DNA of 64,000 nt from Martelella sp. AD-3 (lineage in GTDB: Bacteria; Pseudomonadota; Alphaproteobacteria; Rhizobiales; Rhizobiaceae). Each line of letters opens with the position of its first letter. Within the stretch, counting starts at the first letter, position 1. Below, one piece after another: positions 1 through 10,100 of this stretch. A program made the translations under genes and the position numbers. The DNA is taken from assembly GCF_001578105.1 (NCBI RefSeq), contig NZ_CP014275.1, forward strand, positions 3,848,501 through 3,912,500, in the 5' to 3' direction. The notes beneath the pieces were generated by a model that saw only the letters and a list, made by a program, of their open reading frames with translations, did not search any database and was not told the origin of the DNA.

Positions 1-1445
1 ACGGCATGGCGGAGCGCGACATTCCGCTCCACGTCTTCCATTTCGACTGCTTCTGGATGCGCGGCCTGCACTGGTGCGATTTCGAATGGGATCCGGAGAC
101 CTTCCCGGAACCGGAAGCCATGCTGAAGCGCTACAAGGAGCGCGGCCTCAATATCTGCGTCTGGATCAATCCCTATATTGCCCAGGAATCGAAGCTCTTC
201 GACGAGGGCAAGGAGAACGGTTACCTGATCAAGCGCTCGGACGGCTCCGTCTGGCAGTGGGACCGCTGGCAGCCCGGCCAGGCCGTGGTCGACTTCACCA
301 ACCCAGAGGCCTGCGACTGGTATGCCGGCTACCTGAAGGATCTGGTGGCCCAGGGCGTCGATTGCTTCAAGACCGATTTCGGCGAGCGCATTCCGGTCGA
401 TGTCGCCTATCATGACGGCTCCGACGCCGAGACAATGCACAACTACTATACCTTCCTCTACAACAAGGTCGTCTATGAGGCCCTGCAGGAGACGAAGGGC
501 AAGGACGAGGCGGTGTTGTTTGCCCGCTCCGCGACCACCGGCGGCCAGCAGTTCCCGGTTCACTGGGGCGGCGACTGCTATTCGGATTACGAATCCATGG
601 CGGAATCCCTGCGCGGCGGCCTCTCGCTCGGCCTTTCCGGCTTCGGCTTCTGGAGCCATGATATCGGCGGCTTCGAGGCAACGGCGGAAGCCGATGTCTA
701 CAAGCGCTGGTGCGCCTTCGGGCTTCTCTCCAGCCATTCGCGCCTGCACGGATCGAAATCCTATCGCGTGCCGTGGCTTTATGATGAGGAGGCCGTCGAT
801 GTTCTGCGCTTCTTCACCAAGCTGAAGATGAAGCTGATGCCGACGATCTACGAAGCCGCCTGCGAAGCGCCCAAGACCGGCCTGCCGGTGATGCGCGCCA
901 TGCTGCTGGAATTTCCGGAAGACCGCACCTGCGACGTGCTCGACCGCCAGTATATGCTCGGCGAAAAGCTTCTGGTGGCGCCGGTTCTCGACGCAGCGGG
1001 TGACGCCGAGATCTATCTGCCGAAAGGCCGCTGGACGCATCTTCTGTCCGGTGAAGAGGTCGAAGGCGGCAGATGGCGCGTCGAAAATCACGACTTCATG
1101 AGCCTGCCGCTTTATGTCCGCCCCTCAAGCCTCATCGTCTGGGGCGCGGTCGACCACAAGCCTGACTATGACTATGCGGACGGCGCGCTGTTTGCGCTTT
1201 ACGCACTGGAAGACGGCAAGACGGCAAAAGCCGCGATCTTCGCCGACAAGGGCGTGAAAGCGCAGGAGCTTGCCGTTTCCCGCAAGGGCAACACGCTGAC
1301 GGTCAACGCATCGGACGCGGATCGCCCGTGGCGCCTGCGTTTGCAGAACATCACCTCTGTCGCCAGCGCCGGAGATGCCGGTATCGCGGAAACCGCCGAA
1401 GGCGTGATCCTCGAAGGCAAGGGCAATGTCACGGTAACCTTCTGA
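1..1445 (+). CDS. yicI: alpha-xylosidase, GH31, YicI-like (5' end outside window)
   Basis: This is a glycoside hydrolase family 31 enzyme that releases alpha-linked xylose from xylo-oligosaccharides. It is probably cytoplasmic, since YicI has no signal peptide. The frame is open to the left edge and about 480 residues are visible; YicI-type enzymes have about 770, so the N-terminal beta-sandwich and the start of the barrel are missing. Counting from the first ATG in the window, the family nucleophile Asp lies in KTDFGERIP near residue 124. That motif is diagnostic for the YicI branch. The acid/base Asp lies in HWGGD near residue 190, followed by SGFGFWSHDIGGF. The C-terminal beta domains appear complete and end at a TGA followed by a strong terminator. 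The first ATG at position 6 is internal and should not be taken as the start. Substrate specificity is inferred from the motif only. Confidence 0.9.
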   Translation, partial: GMAERDIPLHVFHFDCFWMRGLHWCDFEWDPETFPEPEAMLKRYKERGLNICVWINPYIAQESKLFDEGKENGYLIKRSDGSVWQWDRWQPGQAVVDFTNPEACDWYAGYLKDLVAQGVDCFKTDFGERIPVDVAYHDGSDAETMHNYYTFLYNKVVYEALQETKGKDEAVLFARSATTGGQQFPVHWGGDCYSDYESMAESLRGGLSLGLSGFGFWSHDIGGFEATAEADVYKRWCAFGLLSSHSRLHGSKSYRVPWLYDEEAVDVLRFFTKLKMKLMPTIYEAACEAPKTGLPVMRAMLLEFPEDRTCDVLDRQYMLGEKLLVAPVLDAAGDAEIYLPKGRWTHLLSGEEVEGGRWRVENHDFMSLPLYVRPSSLIVWGAVDHKPDYDYADGALFALYALEDGKTAKAAIFADKGVKAQELAVSRKGNTLTVNASDADRPWRLRLQNITSVASAGDAGIAETAEGVILEGKGNVTVTF

Positions 1446-1526
1446 GCGCGGGAATGCCCAGAGGAAATCGCGTTTGCCGCGGGTTCGGGCTAACGCGATC
1501 AAGAGATCGATCTAGCGCCATTTCAG

Positions 1527-1556
1527 ACGCCCCGGAGTGATCCGGGGCGTTTTTGT
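1527..1556 (+). terminator. intrinsic terminator of the alpha-xylosidase gene
   Basis: A perfect 10 bp stem (ACGCCCCGGA / TCCGGGGCGT) with a GTGA loop runs straight into TTTTGTTTGT, about 80 nt after the stop codon. This is a textbook Rho-independent terminator. Confidence 0.9.
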
Positions 1557-1560
1557 TTGT

Positions 1561-1815
1561 AGCCGCACAATTCCCGGATGCATTTCGGCATGCATATTGA
1601 TATATAAAATATAAATTTCTAATTTATTATTTTATAAAATATGTATAATCTAATTTATAAAATAGTAAATTTTGATTTATTCAAGTAATAAATTGTGTTT
1701 ATTTATTTATATAAGAGTTTGTTAACCATTTTATACGATTTTAACCATGAAAGGCGACGGGAAGTTGACTTCTAAACCCGTCAGATCTGCCTTGAATTGG
1801 AGAGGATCGGAAGAA
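1561..1815 (+). promoter_or_regulatory. AT-rich leader upstream of autotransporter AT1
   Basis: No gene is visible here. From about 1595 to 1745 the sequence is almost entirely A and T, in a genome that is otherwise about 62% G+C. It holds many TATAAA, TTTATA and AATTTA runs. An ATG at 1747 is in frame with AT1 but lacks a ribosome site and encodes a non-signal-like extension, so it is probably leader. The true start at 1816 follows GGAGAGGATCGGAAG. The other two autotransporters have similar leaders. Binding by an AT-preferring silencer such as MucR or Ros is plausible but is inference. Confidence 0.6.
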
Positions 1816-4800
1816 ATGTCCCATGCAATCGAATCGACAGAAACGAAAACCGCTCGACCGACGCCCAAAAAGAACGCGCGCGCTTTTGCCCGTTTCCTGT
1901 CGGGCACGGCATTCACGACGCTGCTTCTGGCGAGCGGGGCGGCGCTTTACTGCGGCATGCCGCAACAGGCATCCGCACTGGATCTCTACTGGAATGCGCC
2001 CGGGACCTCGGTGGCAGTGATTGGTGACGGCTCGCCCATCGTCGCCCTCGACGGCACATGGTCGGTCGGCGGAAACCTGTACTGGACGAACGCCGGCAAC
2101 ACCCAGGCTGGCGTGACATGGTCCAACGCCCCGGGCACCAATGCCTATTTCATCGGCACGGCCGCGGATCACCCAGTGATCGACGTCGTCGGCGACATCA
2201 ATTTCGACACGATCTATCTCGGCGCGCCGAACGGCAACGGGGGCAATTCGAACTTCTACGTCATTCAGGGCACCGGCGCCTTCCACATGGCCCCGGCCAC
2301 GGGCAACCACGCAACCATCGTCGGCATGGTCCAGAACAGTCAAAGCATTGCCGTTCCGATCCACAACAGTCAGGACGGCAGCGTGACCGACCTCTACATC
2401 GAGAGTAACGATGGCACACAGGGCGGAGGCCTGATCACATTCGTCACGAACATGGAATATACCGGCAACACCCACATCAAGAGCGGCGCCCTCTCGCTGG
2501 GCGGCCTGGATGCCTCGGGTTACACGGCACCCTACTACGATGCCTCGGTCAATGGCGACATCATCGTCTCCGACGCCGGCGCGCTGGTCCTCTATTCGGC
2601 AACACAGGATCAGACCGTCAGCAATCGCATTTACACCGAGACCACCAGCGACACCAATGCGCGACTTGATATCCGCAACGGCAACTCCACCCACAAGCTG
2701 ATCCTGACCAGCAGCAATCCCGACTATGTCGGCAACACGAATATCTCCGGTATTCTTTCCGGCACGGGCAGCCTCGGAGGCGCGGTGGAACTCATCTACA
2801 GCGGCTCCCTCTACAACCGTCAGGGCAGCACGCTCACGCTCGGCACATCGGTTAAGTTCACGAGGAACCCGACGGGGGGAATAACGGCCGATCTGGAAGA
2901 GGCCACAGCCGGCCAGCCCCTGTTCGTCACCAGCGGCGCGCTCGATGTCTCCCTGGCCACGCTCACGGCCAACGTTCAGGGCAGTGCCTCCGTCTACAAT
3001 ATCTTCCAGTATGGCGGCGCACTCAACCAGGTGCCCGGAACGATCTTCAAAACCACGACATTCAGCGGCATAGCACCCGGAACAAACTACCGGCTCGACG
3101 TTGTAGAACCCGGTCATGGCGCCTTTCAAACCCCGGGAATGATTCGGCTTCTCGTTTACGATAACAACGACGAAATTGCACAATACTGGAATGGCGGCGC
3201 GCCGGCGCCCTATGATGGCGGCCTTGTCGGCGGGACAGGCACCTGGGTCGAGGGCCTGGGCAACTGGACTGATCAAAGCGGAACGAAAGCTGCGGCCTGG
3301 GCCCGTTCTGTCGGCATTTTCGATGGCACGGGCGGCACCGTTGCGGCGAGCGGAACGCTGGCCTTCGACCGGCTCGAATTTGCCGTGGACAAGTACAGTA
3401 TCGAAGGCGGCGCCGGCAACGCGCTCTCGCTCTCGCCCTATTCCGCCGGAAGCGGCCAGATCGCCGTCACCAATGGCGGCCAGACCGCGACGATCGCCGT
3501 CGATATCGGCAACGGCAACAATTACAGCGCTTCCGGCCCAGGCGCCGTGGTCAGCACGCTGGAAAAGACCGGCGCCGGCACGCTCGTCTTCACCGGCACC
3601 AAATCCTATACCGGGCTGACGACGGTGTCGGCCGGCACGCTGCGCCTCGGCAATGGCGGCCAGACCGGCGGCCTGACCGGCGGCGCCACGGTCGCTTCAT
3701 CCGCCCATTTCGGCGGCGCCGGCAGCGTCGGCGGCGATGTCGCGATCAATATGGGCGCGACGCTTTTCGGCGACCAGAACGGCATTCTCGCCATTGCCGG
3801 CGATCTCGCCTTCCAGACGGGAACCACGCTCCAGGTCGGCCTGAACGGGCCCTCGACCACGCCGATCTTCACCTCGAACACGCTGACGCTCGGCGGCACC
3901 GGCGCGACGACCATCAACGTCGATGCCGCGGGCGCTCCCGGCGGGCTTTATGCCCTGATCAATTCGGCCACCGCGCCTTCGGCCTCGAACCCGCCCAGCC
4001 AGTTCGTGCTGGGCAGCAATATCCCGGCCGGCAGCTCCGTGACCTACACACCGGTCGGCCATGTCTACCTGAACCTGGCGGGCGGCGGCCCCTCCGGCCC
4101 GGATTTCGTCTACTGGGACGGCGTGACCACCAGCGGCACGAACCCCATCTCCGGCGGGAACGGCAACTGGAACACGTTTGACGCGGCCAATACCAACTGG
4201 GGCGATGCCGACCCGCCGACGGCACACAGCGACTGGAAACAGGGCGACATCGCGATCTTCACGGGCAATGCCGGCACGGTCACCGTTCAGACGCAGAACG
4301 GCGCTAACCCGGTCGAAGCCGGCGGCCTTCAATTCGCCCAGACAGGCTACGCGATTTCCGGCGATACGCTGACGCTCGTTTCCGCCAATGCCGACAATCT
4401 GGCGGAAATCGCGGTCGGCCCCGGCGCAACAACGACGGCGACGATCAATTCCGTCCTCGACGGCACCGCCGGCATCAACAAGACCGGCGCGGGCGAGCTC
4501 GTTCTTGCGGGCGACAACCTCTATTCGGGCGGAACCCGCCTGACGGGCGGCGTTCTGACGGTTTCGAAGGATGCCAATCTCGGCGCGTCCTCTGCAGGCG
4601 TCGCTTTTGCCGGCGGCACGCTGAAGGCGGCGGCCGGATTTTCCACCGGCAGGGCGATGACCATCGACAAGCACGGCGGCACGATCGAGGTCGCAAACGG
4701 CGGCGACGTCCTGACCGCCACCGGCGTCATTTCCGACGAACCCGGCAATGGCGGCGGCGTTCTGGAAAAAACGGGCGCGGGAACCCTCGCGCTCACCGGC

Positions 4801-6975
4801 ACCAATACCTATTCCGGCGGCACGGCCATCCGCCAGGGCACGGTCTCCATCGGCAAGGACCAGAACCTCGGCGCGGCGACCGGCGGCGTGCTGCTCGACG
4901 GCGGCCGGCTCTCGACCGCATCGAGCTTTTCCACGGCACGCACATTCCAGCTCACCGGCAATGGCGGCACGATCGATATTGCCGCCGGCGCCGACACACT
5001 GACCGCAACCGGCCGTTTCGTCGACGCCACCGGCCAGACCGGCAGCCTGACCAAAACCGGCAGCGGCACGCTGGTGATGACCGATGACAACACCTATACC
5101 GGCAAGACCGCCGTTGAAGGCGGCACGCTGCAACTGGGCGAAGGCGGAGCAACCGGCTCGCTTGTCGGCGACATCGCAATCAGCTCAAATGCCATTGTCG
5201 ACGTCATGCGCTCCGCCAATTGGGTGTTTGGCGGACAACTCTCCGGCGCCGGCCGTTTCAACCAGCTGGGCACGGGCACAACCACGCTGACGGCCGACAG
5301 CTCGTCATTCTCCGGCACCACGGCGGTCACCAATGGCGACCTCTCGGTCTCCGGCAAGCTCGGAGGGGAAACGACCGTCAGCGGAACCGGTCTCCTGAGC
5401 GGCACCGGCCTGCTTGATCGCGTCGCGGTCATAAAGGGCGGCAAGATCACGGCCGGCACGACCGACAGCATCGACACGCTGTCGATGAATACGCTGAGCT
5501 TCGCGCCGGGGTCTGGACTTTACGCCAATGTGGTCTCGAAAAACACCGCCGACGGCGTTGAAGCGAAGGCCGACCTGCTCGACGCCAGCGGCGCGGTCGC
5601 CATCTCGGGCGGCCAGGTCACCGTGGCAGCCGAAGGCGGCTCGGTCATCGACGGCACCACGGTGACGATCGTCTCTTCGCACGACAGCGTCAACCGCAGC
5701 GACGCCGACGGGGACGGCACGGCGGGCTTCGATCCGGATGTCGCCTCAACTTCGGCCTATGTCGGCGCGGACATCGGCTATACCGCCAAAACCGTCTTCC
5801 TGACGTTGAAGGACCTGACCAATAACGGAACCACGCTCTGCATTCCCGGGCTGACCGCCAACCAGTGCAACACGGCGGGCGGCATCAACTCCCTCGGACC
5901 GAATGATCCCCTGGTCAAGATCATCAAGGGTCTGCCCAAGGATCAGCTCGGACCATCGCTCGACCAGCTTTCCGGCGAGGGCTATTCCTCGATTGACTCG
6001 GCAATGGTCGATGACAGCCGCTATGTGCGCGATGCCACCAATACCCGGCTTCGCCAGACCTACCGGGATCCGCAAAAACCCGCCCCGTCGATGGCGAGCA
6101 ATTATGCCGCTGTTGACGGCACGGGCCAGACACTGGCTGAAGACGCACCCGGCACCGGCGCCTGGATGACAGCCTACGGCTCGTGGAACGATTACAAGGC
6201 CACCGGCGATACGGCCGAAATGAAGAACAATGTCGGCGGCGTCTTCATCGGCGCGGACATCCCGGTCTTCGACACAATGCGCTTCGGCGCGGTCGCCGGT
6301 TACGGCAGCAGCAGCTATGATATCAGCAGCCGCGGCACCTCGGCGACCAGCAATGACTGGACCTTCGGCCTTTACGGCGGCGGGGCAGTCGACAACTGGG
6401 GCATCAATTTCGGCACGGCCTATACCTGGCACGAAGTCTCGGCCGATCGTCAGGTCACCATTCCGGGACTCAGCGAGCGGGAGAGCGCGGACTACGGCGC
6501 CGGAACCTACCAGGTCTACGGCGATGTCGACTACATGTTCGAACTCGCCTCGAACTTCGATGCCGGCCCCTTCGCCGATGCCGCCTATGTCTACCAGCAG
6601 ACCGACGGCTTCACCGAAACCGGTGGCATGGCGGCGCTCACCCGCAACGGCTCCAACATGAGTACCGGCTTCACAACGCTCGGCGTGCGCACCAGCTATG
6701 AATTGGAGAGCGAGAGCTTCGCCGGGCAGGTCGTGGCATCGGCCGGGTGGCGACGCGGCTACGGCGATCTCGCCGGCGTCGGCGCGCTGGCCTTTGCCGG
6801 CGGCACCTCGTTCGACATCACGGGCGCGCCGATTGCCAAAAACCAGGCAGTCCTGAATGTCGGGTTGCAGACCTCGCTCAATGAAAGCCTGGACGTCGAG
6901 GTCAACTATATCGGCCTGTTCGCGTCCGACTATCAGAGCCAGAACGTGGTCGGACGCCTCAATCTGCGCTTCTGA
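1816..6975 (+). CDS. autotransporter AT1, PATR-rich beta-helix passenger plus beta-barrel
   Basis: This is a type Va secreted surface protein of 1719 aa. I start it at 1816 (MSHAIESTE) because of the upstream GGAGAGGATCGGAAG. A long N-terminal region with a basic stretch (KKNARAFARF) leads into the hydrophobic segment LSGTAFTTLLLASGAALYC and a likely cleavage after QASA. The passenger has three modules opening with YWNAPG (about residue 56), YWNGGAP (about 456) and YWDGVTT (about 766). Each is followed by GTW/GNW motifs and autotransporter-associated beta-strand repeats such as KTGAGTLVFTG plus YTG and GGTLxLG; the last module carries three such repeats. The barrel covers about the last 270 residues, starts near GAWMTAYGSW and ends in NLRF with the terminal Phe typical of outer-membrane proteins. 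Adhesion or aggregation is the usual role of the family; the ligand is unknown. The first third is duplicated in AT3. Confidence 0.93.
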   Translation: MSHAIESTETKTARPTPKKNARAFARFLSGTAFTTLLLASGAALYCGMPQQASALDLYWNAPGTSVAVIGDGSPIVALDGTWSVGGNLYWTNAGNTQAGVTWSNAPGTNAYFIGTAADHPVIDVVGDINFDTIYLGAPNGNGGNSNFYVIQGTGAFHMAPATGNHATIVGMVQNSQSIAVPIHNSQDGSVTDLYIESNDGTQGGGLITFVTNMEYTGNTHIKSGALSLGGLDASGYTAPYYDASVNGDIIVSDAGALVLYSATQDQTVSNRIYTETTSDTNARLDIRNGNSTHKLILTSSNPDYVGNTNISGILSGTGSLGGAVELIYSGSLYNRQGSTLTLGTSVKFTRNPTGGITADLEEATAGQPLFVTSGALDVSLATLTANVQGSASVYNIFQYGGALNQVPGTIFKTTTFSGIAPGTNYRLDVVEPGHGAFQTPGMIRLLVYDNNDEIAQYWNGGAPAPYDGGLVGGTGTWVEGLGNWTDQSGTKAAAWARSVGIFDGTGGTVAASGTLAFDRLEFAVDKYSIEGGAGNALSLSPYSAGSGQIAVTNGGQTATIAVDIGNGNNYSASGPGAVVSTLEKTGAGTLVFTGTKSYTGLTTVSAGTLRLGNGGQTGGLTGGATVASSAHFGGAGSVGGDVAINMGATLFGDQNGILAIAGDLAFQTGTTLQVGLNGPSTTPIFTSNTLTLGGTGATTINVDAAGAPGGLYALINSATAPSASNPPSQFVLGSNIPAGSSVTYTPVGHVYLNLAGGGPSGPDFVYWDGVTTSGTNPISGGNGNWNTFDAANTNWGDADPPTAHSDWKQGDIAIFTGNAGTVTVQTQNGANPVEAGGLQFAQTGYAISGDTLTLVSANADNLAEIAVGPGATTTATINSVLDGTAGINKTGAGELVLAGDNLYSGGTRLTGGVLTVSKDANLGASSAGVAFAGGTLKAAAGFSTGRAMTIDKHGGTIEVANGGDVLTATGVISDEPGNGGGVLEKTGAGTLALTGTNTYSGGTAIRQGTVSIGKDQNLGAATGGVLLDGGRLSTASSFSTARTFQLTGNGGTIDIAAGADTLTATGRFVDATGQTGSLTKTGSGTLVMTDDNTYTGKTAVEGGTLQLGEGGATGSLVGDIAISSNAIVDVMRSANWVFGGQLSGAGRFNQLGTGTTTLTADSSSFSGTTAVTNGDLSVSGKLGGETTVSGTGLLSGTGLLDRVAVIKGGKITAGTTDSIDTLSMNTLSFAPGSGLYANVVSKNTADGVEAKADLLDASGAVAISGGQVTVAAEGGSVIDGTTVTIVSSHDSVNRSDADGDGTAGFDPDVASTSAYVGADIGYTAKTVFLTLKDLTNNGTTLCIPGLTANQCNTAGGINSLGPNDPLVKIIKGLPKDQLGPSLDQLSGEGYSSIDSAMVDDSRYVRDATNTRLRQTYRDPQKPAPSMASNYAAVDGTGQTLAEDAPGTGAWMTAYGSWNDYKATGDTAEMKNNVGGVFIGADIPVFDTMRFGAVAGYGSSSYDISSRGTSATSNDWTFGLYGGGAVDNWGINFGTAYTWHEVSADRQVTIPGLSERESADYGAGTYQVYGDVDYMFELASNFDAGPFADAAYVYQQTDGFTETGGMAALTRNGSNMSTGFTTLGVRTSYELESESFAGQVVASAGWRRGYGDLAGVGALAFAGGTSFDITGAPIAKNQAVLNVGLQTSLNESLDVEVNYIGLFASDYQSQNVVGRLNLRF
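1889..3060 (+). repeat. 1.17 kb inverted repeat, copy A (start of AT1)
   Basis: This covers the signal segment and first passenger module of AT1. It matches 28499-29670 on the opposite strand almost base for base without indels; I found only scattered substitutions. The encoded proteins differ at about three residues (Tyr/Asn, Ser/Asn, Asn/Thr). Homology stops abruptly at AAACCACGACA, after which the two genes encode unrelated passenger sequence. Conservation at synonymous sites points to recent duplication or gene conversion. Confidence 0.93.
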
Positions 6976-7006
6976 TCACGCTCGGTCACAGTGATGACCA
7001 GACAGC

Positions 7007-7037
7007 AAAAAGGCCCTTCCCGATTTGGGGAGGGGCC
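7007..7037 (-). terminator. terminator between convergent AT1 and AT2
   Basis: The hairpin GGCCCTTCCC / GGGAGGGGCC has ten pairs including one G-T and a six-base loop. On the minus strand it is followed by TTTTTGC, so it is best oriented for AT2. On the plus strand only ATTT follows, so it may also stop AT1 weakly. Confidence 0.7.
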
Positions 7038-7060
7038 ATTTCAGTCTGAGGAACTTCAGT

Positions 7061-7089
7061 AAGATGCCGGGCCTTGCGCCCGGCATCTT
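7061..7089 (-). terminator. strong hairpin just after the AT2 stop codon
   Basis: A perfect 12 bp inverted repeat (AAGATGCCGGGC / GCCCGGCATCTT) with a five-base loop lies 28 nt past the AT2 stop. It lacks a U tract, so it may protect mRNA 3' ends or act with the next hairpin. AT3 has a related hairpin at the same relative place. Confidence 0.5.
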
Positions 7090-7116
7090 GGTTTCGCTTT
7101 GCCCGGTCACTCCGGA

Positions 7117-10100
7117 TCAGAACCTGATATTGAGCCTCGCTGTGACGTTCTGGCTGCGGTTGCCGCCGGCGAACTGGCCGGTATAGTTGACCCCGACGCT
7201 CACCGTGTCGGAGAACTCGGTATCCCAGCCGACGCTCAGAACCGCCTGGTCCTCGGCAAGCGGCGTGCCCGTCACGCCGAAGGGATCAGATCCGGCGAAG
7301 GTGAACGCCGCCGTCGGATCAAGATCGCCGAAGCCGTGACGCCAGCCGGCAGATGCCGACAGCCGGTTCTGGTAGCCGCCGAGGTCAAACGCCCAGGCGC
7401 CCCGCAGGCCCACCGTCGTGAACCCGGTGTTCATCGTCTGGCTCTGATAGGAAAGCGCGGCAATCCCGCCCGTTTCCGTAAACGCGTCCGAATGCTGGTT
7501 GATATAGGCCGCATCAACATAGGGCTCCAGCGTGAAGCTGTCGGTCACGTCAAAGCCGTAGCCGAGACCGCCATAGACCTGGAACGTGCCCGCGTCATAA
7601 CTGCCCGACAGATGGTCGGTGAAGGTCGAGGCATAGACGCTGCGGTTGGTCGAGACGCTGTGCCAGGTATAGGCCGTGCCGAAATCGACCCCGAAGCCGC
7701 CCCATTCGCCGCCGCCGTAAAGGCCGAACGTATAGTCGTCGCTCGTGCCCTTGGCATTGTGCGCATCGACCTTGTAGGTCGACTGGCCGAAGCCGGCGAC
7801 CGCGCCGAAGCGCATGGAGCCGAAGGCCGCCGCATCCGCGCCGAGGAAGAAGCCCCCGACCGAATCCGTCATCTTCGCCGCAACGCCGCTGCCCTCCATG
7901 CTCGACCACGCGCCGTAGCCCGCGGCCCAGACCCCGATGCCGCCATTGTCCTCCTCGAAGGCGCCGAAAGGCGTGGCGACCGGGCTCGGTTCGGCCGCGT
8001 AATTGCTCACCGCCGAAATCCCAGCGCCCGTCGAAACCCCGCCGAGCGACCCGCGAACCTGCTCGCCGGTCGCATTGCGTAGATACCGGCTGCCCGCAAC
8101 CATCGCCGCATCGCTCGACGCATAGACATCGCCCGAAAGCTGGGGAAGAACCTCCTCCGCCTCGTCAACACGGATACTTCTCAAGGCTCGGAACGCTTCA
8201 TGCCCGGAAAGCGAACGGATCGAAGAAACAACCCCGCATGTCTCGCCAGGAAGCGCGGCGCACAATTCTTCCGTCGTGTTCGGCCTGATGTTGAAGAGAA
8301 GATCGTTCTGGTGCTGCGCGTCCGTCTCGAAGCTGTAGATATACGAAATGCTCGCGGTCGGCGCACTGATCTGATCGCTGTAGACGGACCCCGGTCCGCC
8401 CGCGATGACCGTGTAGCTTGCCTGCCTCGTCACGTCTCCGATAAAGTTGACGTCCCCTTTCACCGTGCCGGTAATGGTCGCGGCGCCCGAGACATTGAGC
8501 AGGCTGGCGCTTCCGGCCCCTGTATTGTCAACCGTGATTTCGAAACTACCGCCTTCGACAATATCCAGGCTCTCGGCGCTGACTGTCGTAACAGCCATCG
8601 TGCCCGCATTGTCATATGCACCGAACCGTATCTCTCCTCCGTCCCCGACCCGGACCATGCCGAAGGATCCCATGCCTTCCAAGACCGCCTTCTGCCCCAC
8701 ATTGATCGTGCCGAGAAGCTGGGCTGAAGACTCCGAACCCGGCAGGCCCGTAACGTTCAGGGTCATGTTCGCAGCCAGATTCGTTGTTCCGGTGAATGTG
8801 TTGGCCGCCGTCAGTTGCAGGCTCCCCGGAACATTGACGTTGAATGTTCCGGCCCCTTCGAGAGTCCCGTGGAATGCGGATGGACCGCTCGCGTTCCAGT
8901 TCCAGGTGGCCGCCTGCTCGACAATGATATCGCCCGGCACGGCGCCGGCCTGTTGCGTCGACAGCGCGCCCTCCAGAACGTGCGTGCCGCCGTTATAGGT
9001 GTTGATGGCATCAAGGACGAGTTCTCCCGGTCCGTCTTTCACCAGGCCGGCAGACCCGGTCATCGGCAATTCGACGGTTGCGGAGATATTGGCATCGGCG
9101 GGCGTCTCGCCAACGGTAATGCTGATATTGGCCCGAGAGGTTGTGAACGTCAGTTCGTCGCTTCCGCCGAGAGCCTTGATGACATAGCCGTCGACGAGGA
9201 AGGTCATCCCGCCGATCTCGACCTCCGCGCCACCGGAACTGTCGACCTGAACATCCTGCGCATCGCCCTGGAAGATCGCCGTCGCGCCCGCAGTCCAGGG
9301 GCTCAGGTTCTCGCCATTCTGATCCGACCAGTTGGTGCCTGAATCGGCTGTCCAGGTCCCCACTCCGCCGAAATCGGCGGCGCTGTCCTGAACCGGGTGC
9401 CAATAGGCGGTTACGCCTTCCTCGGCCGTCAGGTAGACGCCATGATTGAAGTCGACGATCTTGAAATTCCCCGAAGAGGGAACAAGCTTTGTCGGATCGC
9501 TGCCAGCGGGCTTCGACGTGTAGGAAATCAGGAGGTATTCGCCCTTCTGGATGTCCTCTGCCACTCCGGTGGTGGAATGTACGTCGACAATGCCGCTTAC
9601 CACATCAAGCGATCCGGTAATAAACAGCGGTATAGTGGTGTTGGGCGCGTTGGGGTTGAGGGTAACATCGAGGGTCGAGCCGGCCTGCAAGGTCAAGCTG
9701 TCGCCAACCGTAAAGGGCCCGGTCTGAACCGTACCTTTCAGCGTGCCGCCCTGTTGCACCGTCACAGCGCCGGCCAACGCGCCGGTACCGGTCAGCGTGC
9801 CGCCATCCATAACGGTTGTGTTGCCCGAAAACCTGACACTCGAGCTGTCGACCTCGGCCGTTCCTGCGATGATGTTGAAAGCGCCCGGCGTTGCCGAACT
9901 TCCCCCGGCACTGGAGATCACATTTGCCATTGTGAAGGTGACCGTGCCCACGGCATCCACGGCAAGAACAGCGCCGTTGGCGATGCTGATCTGCCCGGCA
10001 ACGGCGCCATTGTCACCGAAGATGAGCGTGCCTTCCTGGATCGCCGTCCCGCCGTCATAGGTGTTCCGGGCGGTAAATTTCAGATCGCCCGCGCCTGTCT

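Noticed and set aside
1747..1815. Upstream ATG at 1747 as the AT1 start
   Set aside because: It lies at the end of the AT-rich leader with no Shine-Dalgarno sequence. The ATG at 1816 has one, and its N-terminus matches the pattern of the other autotransporters.
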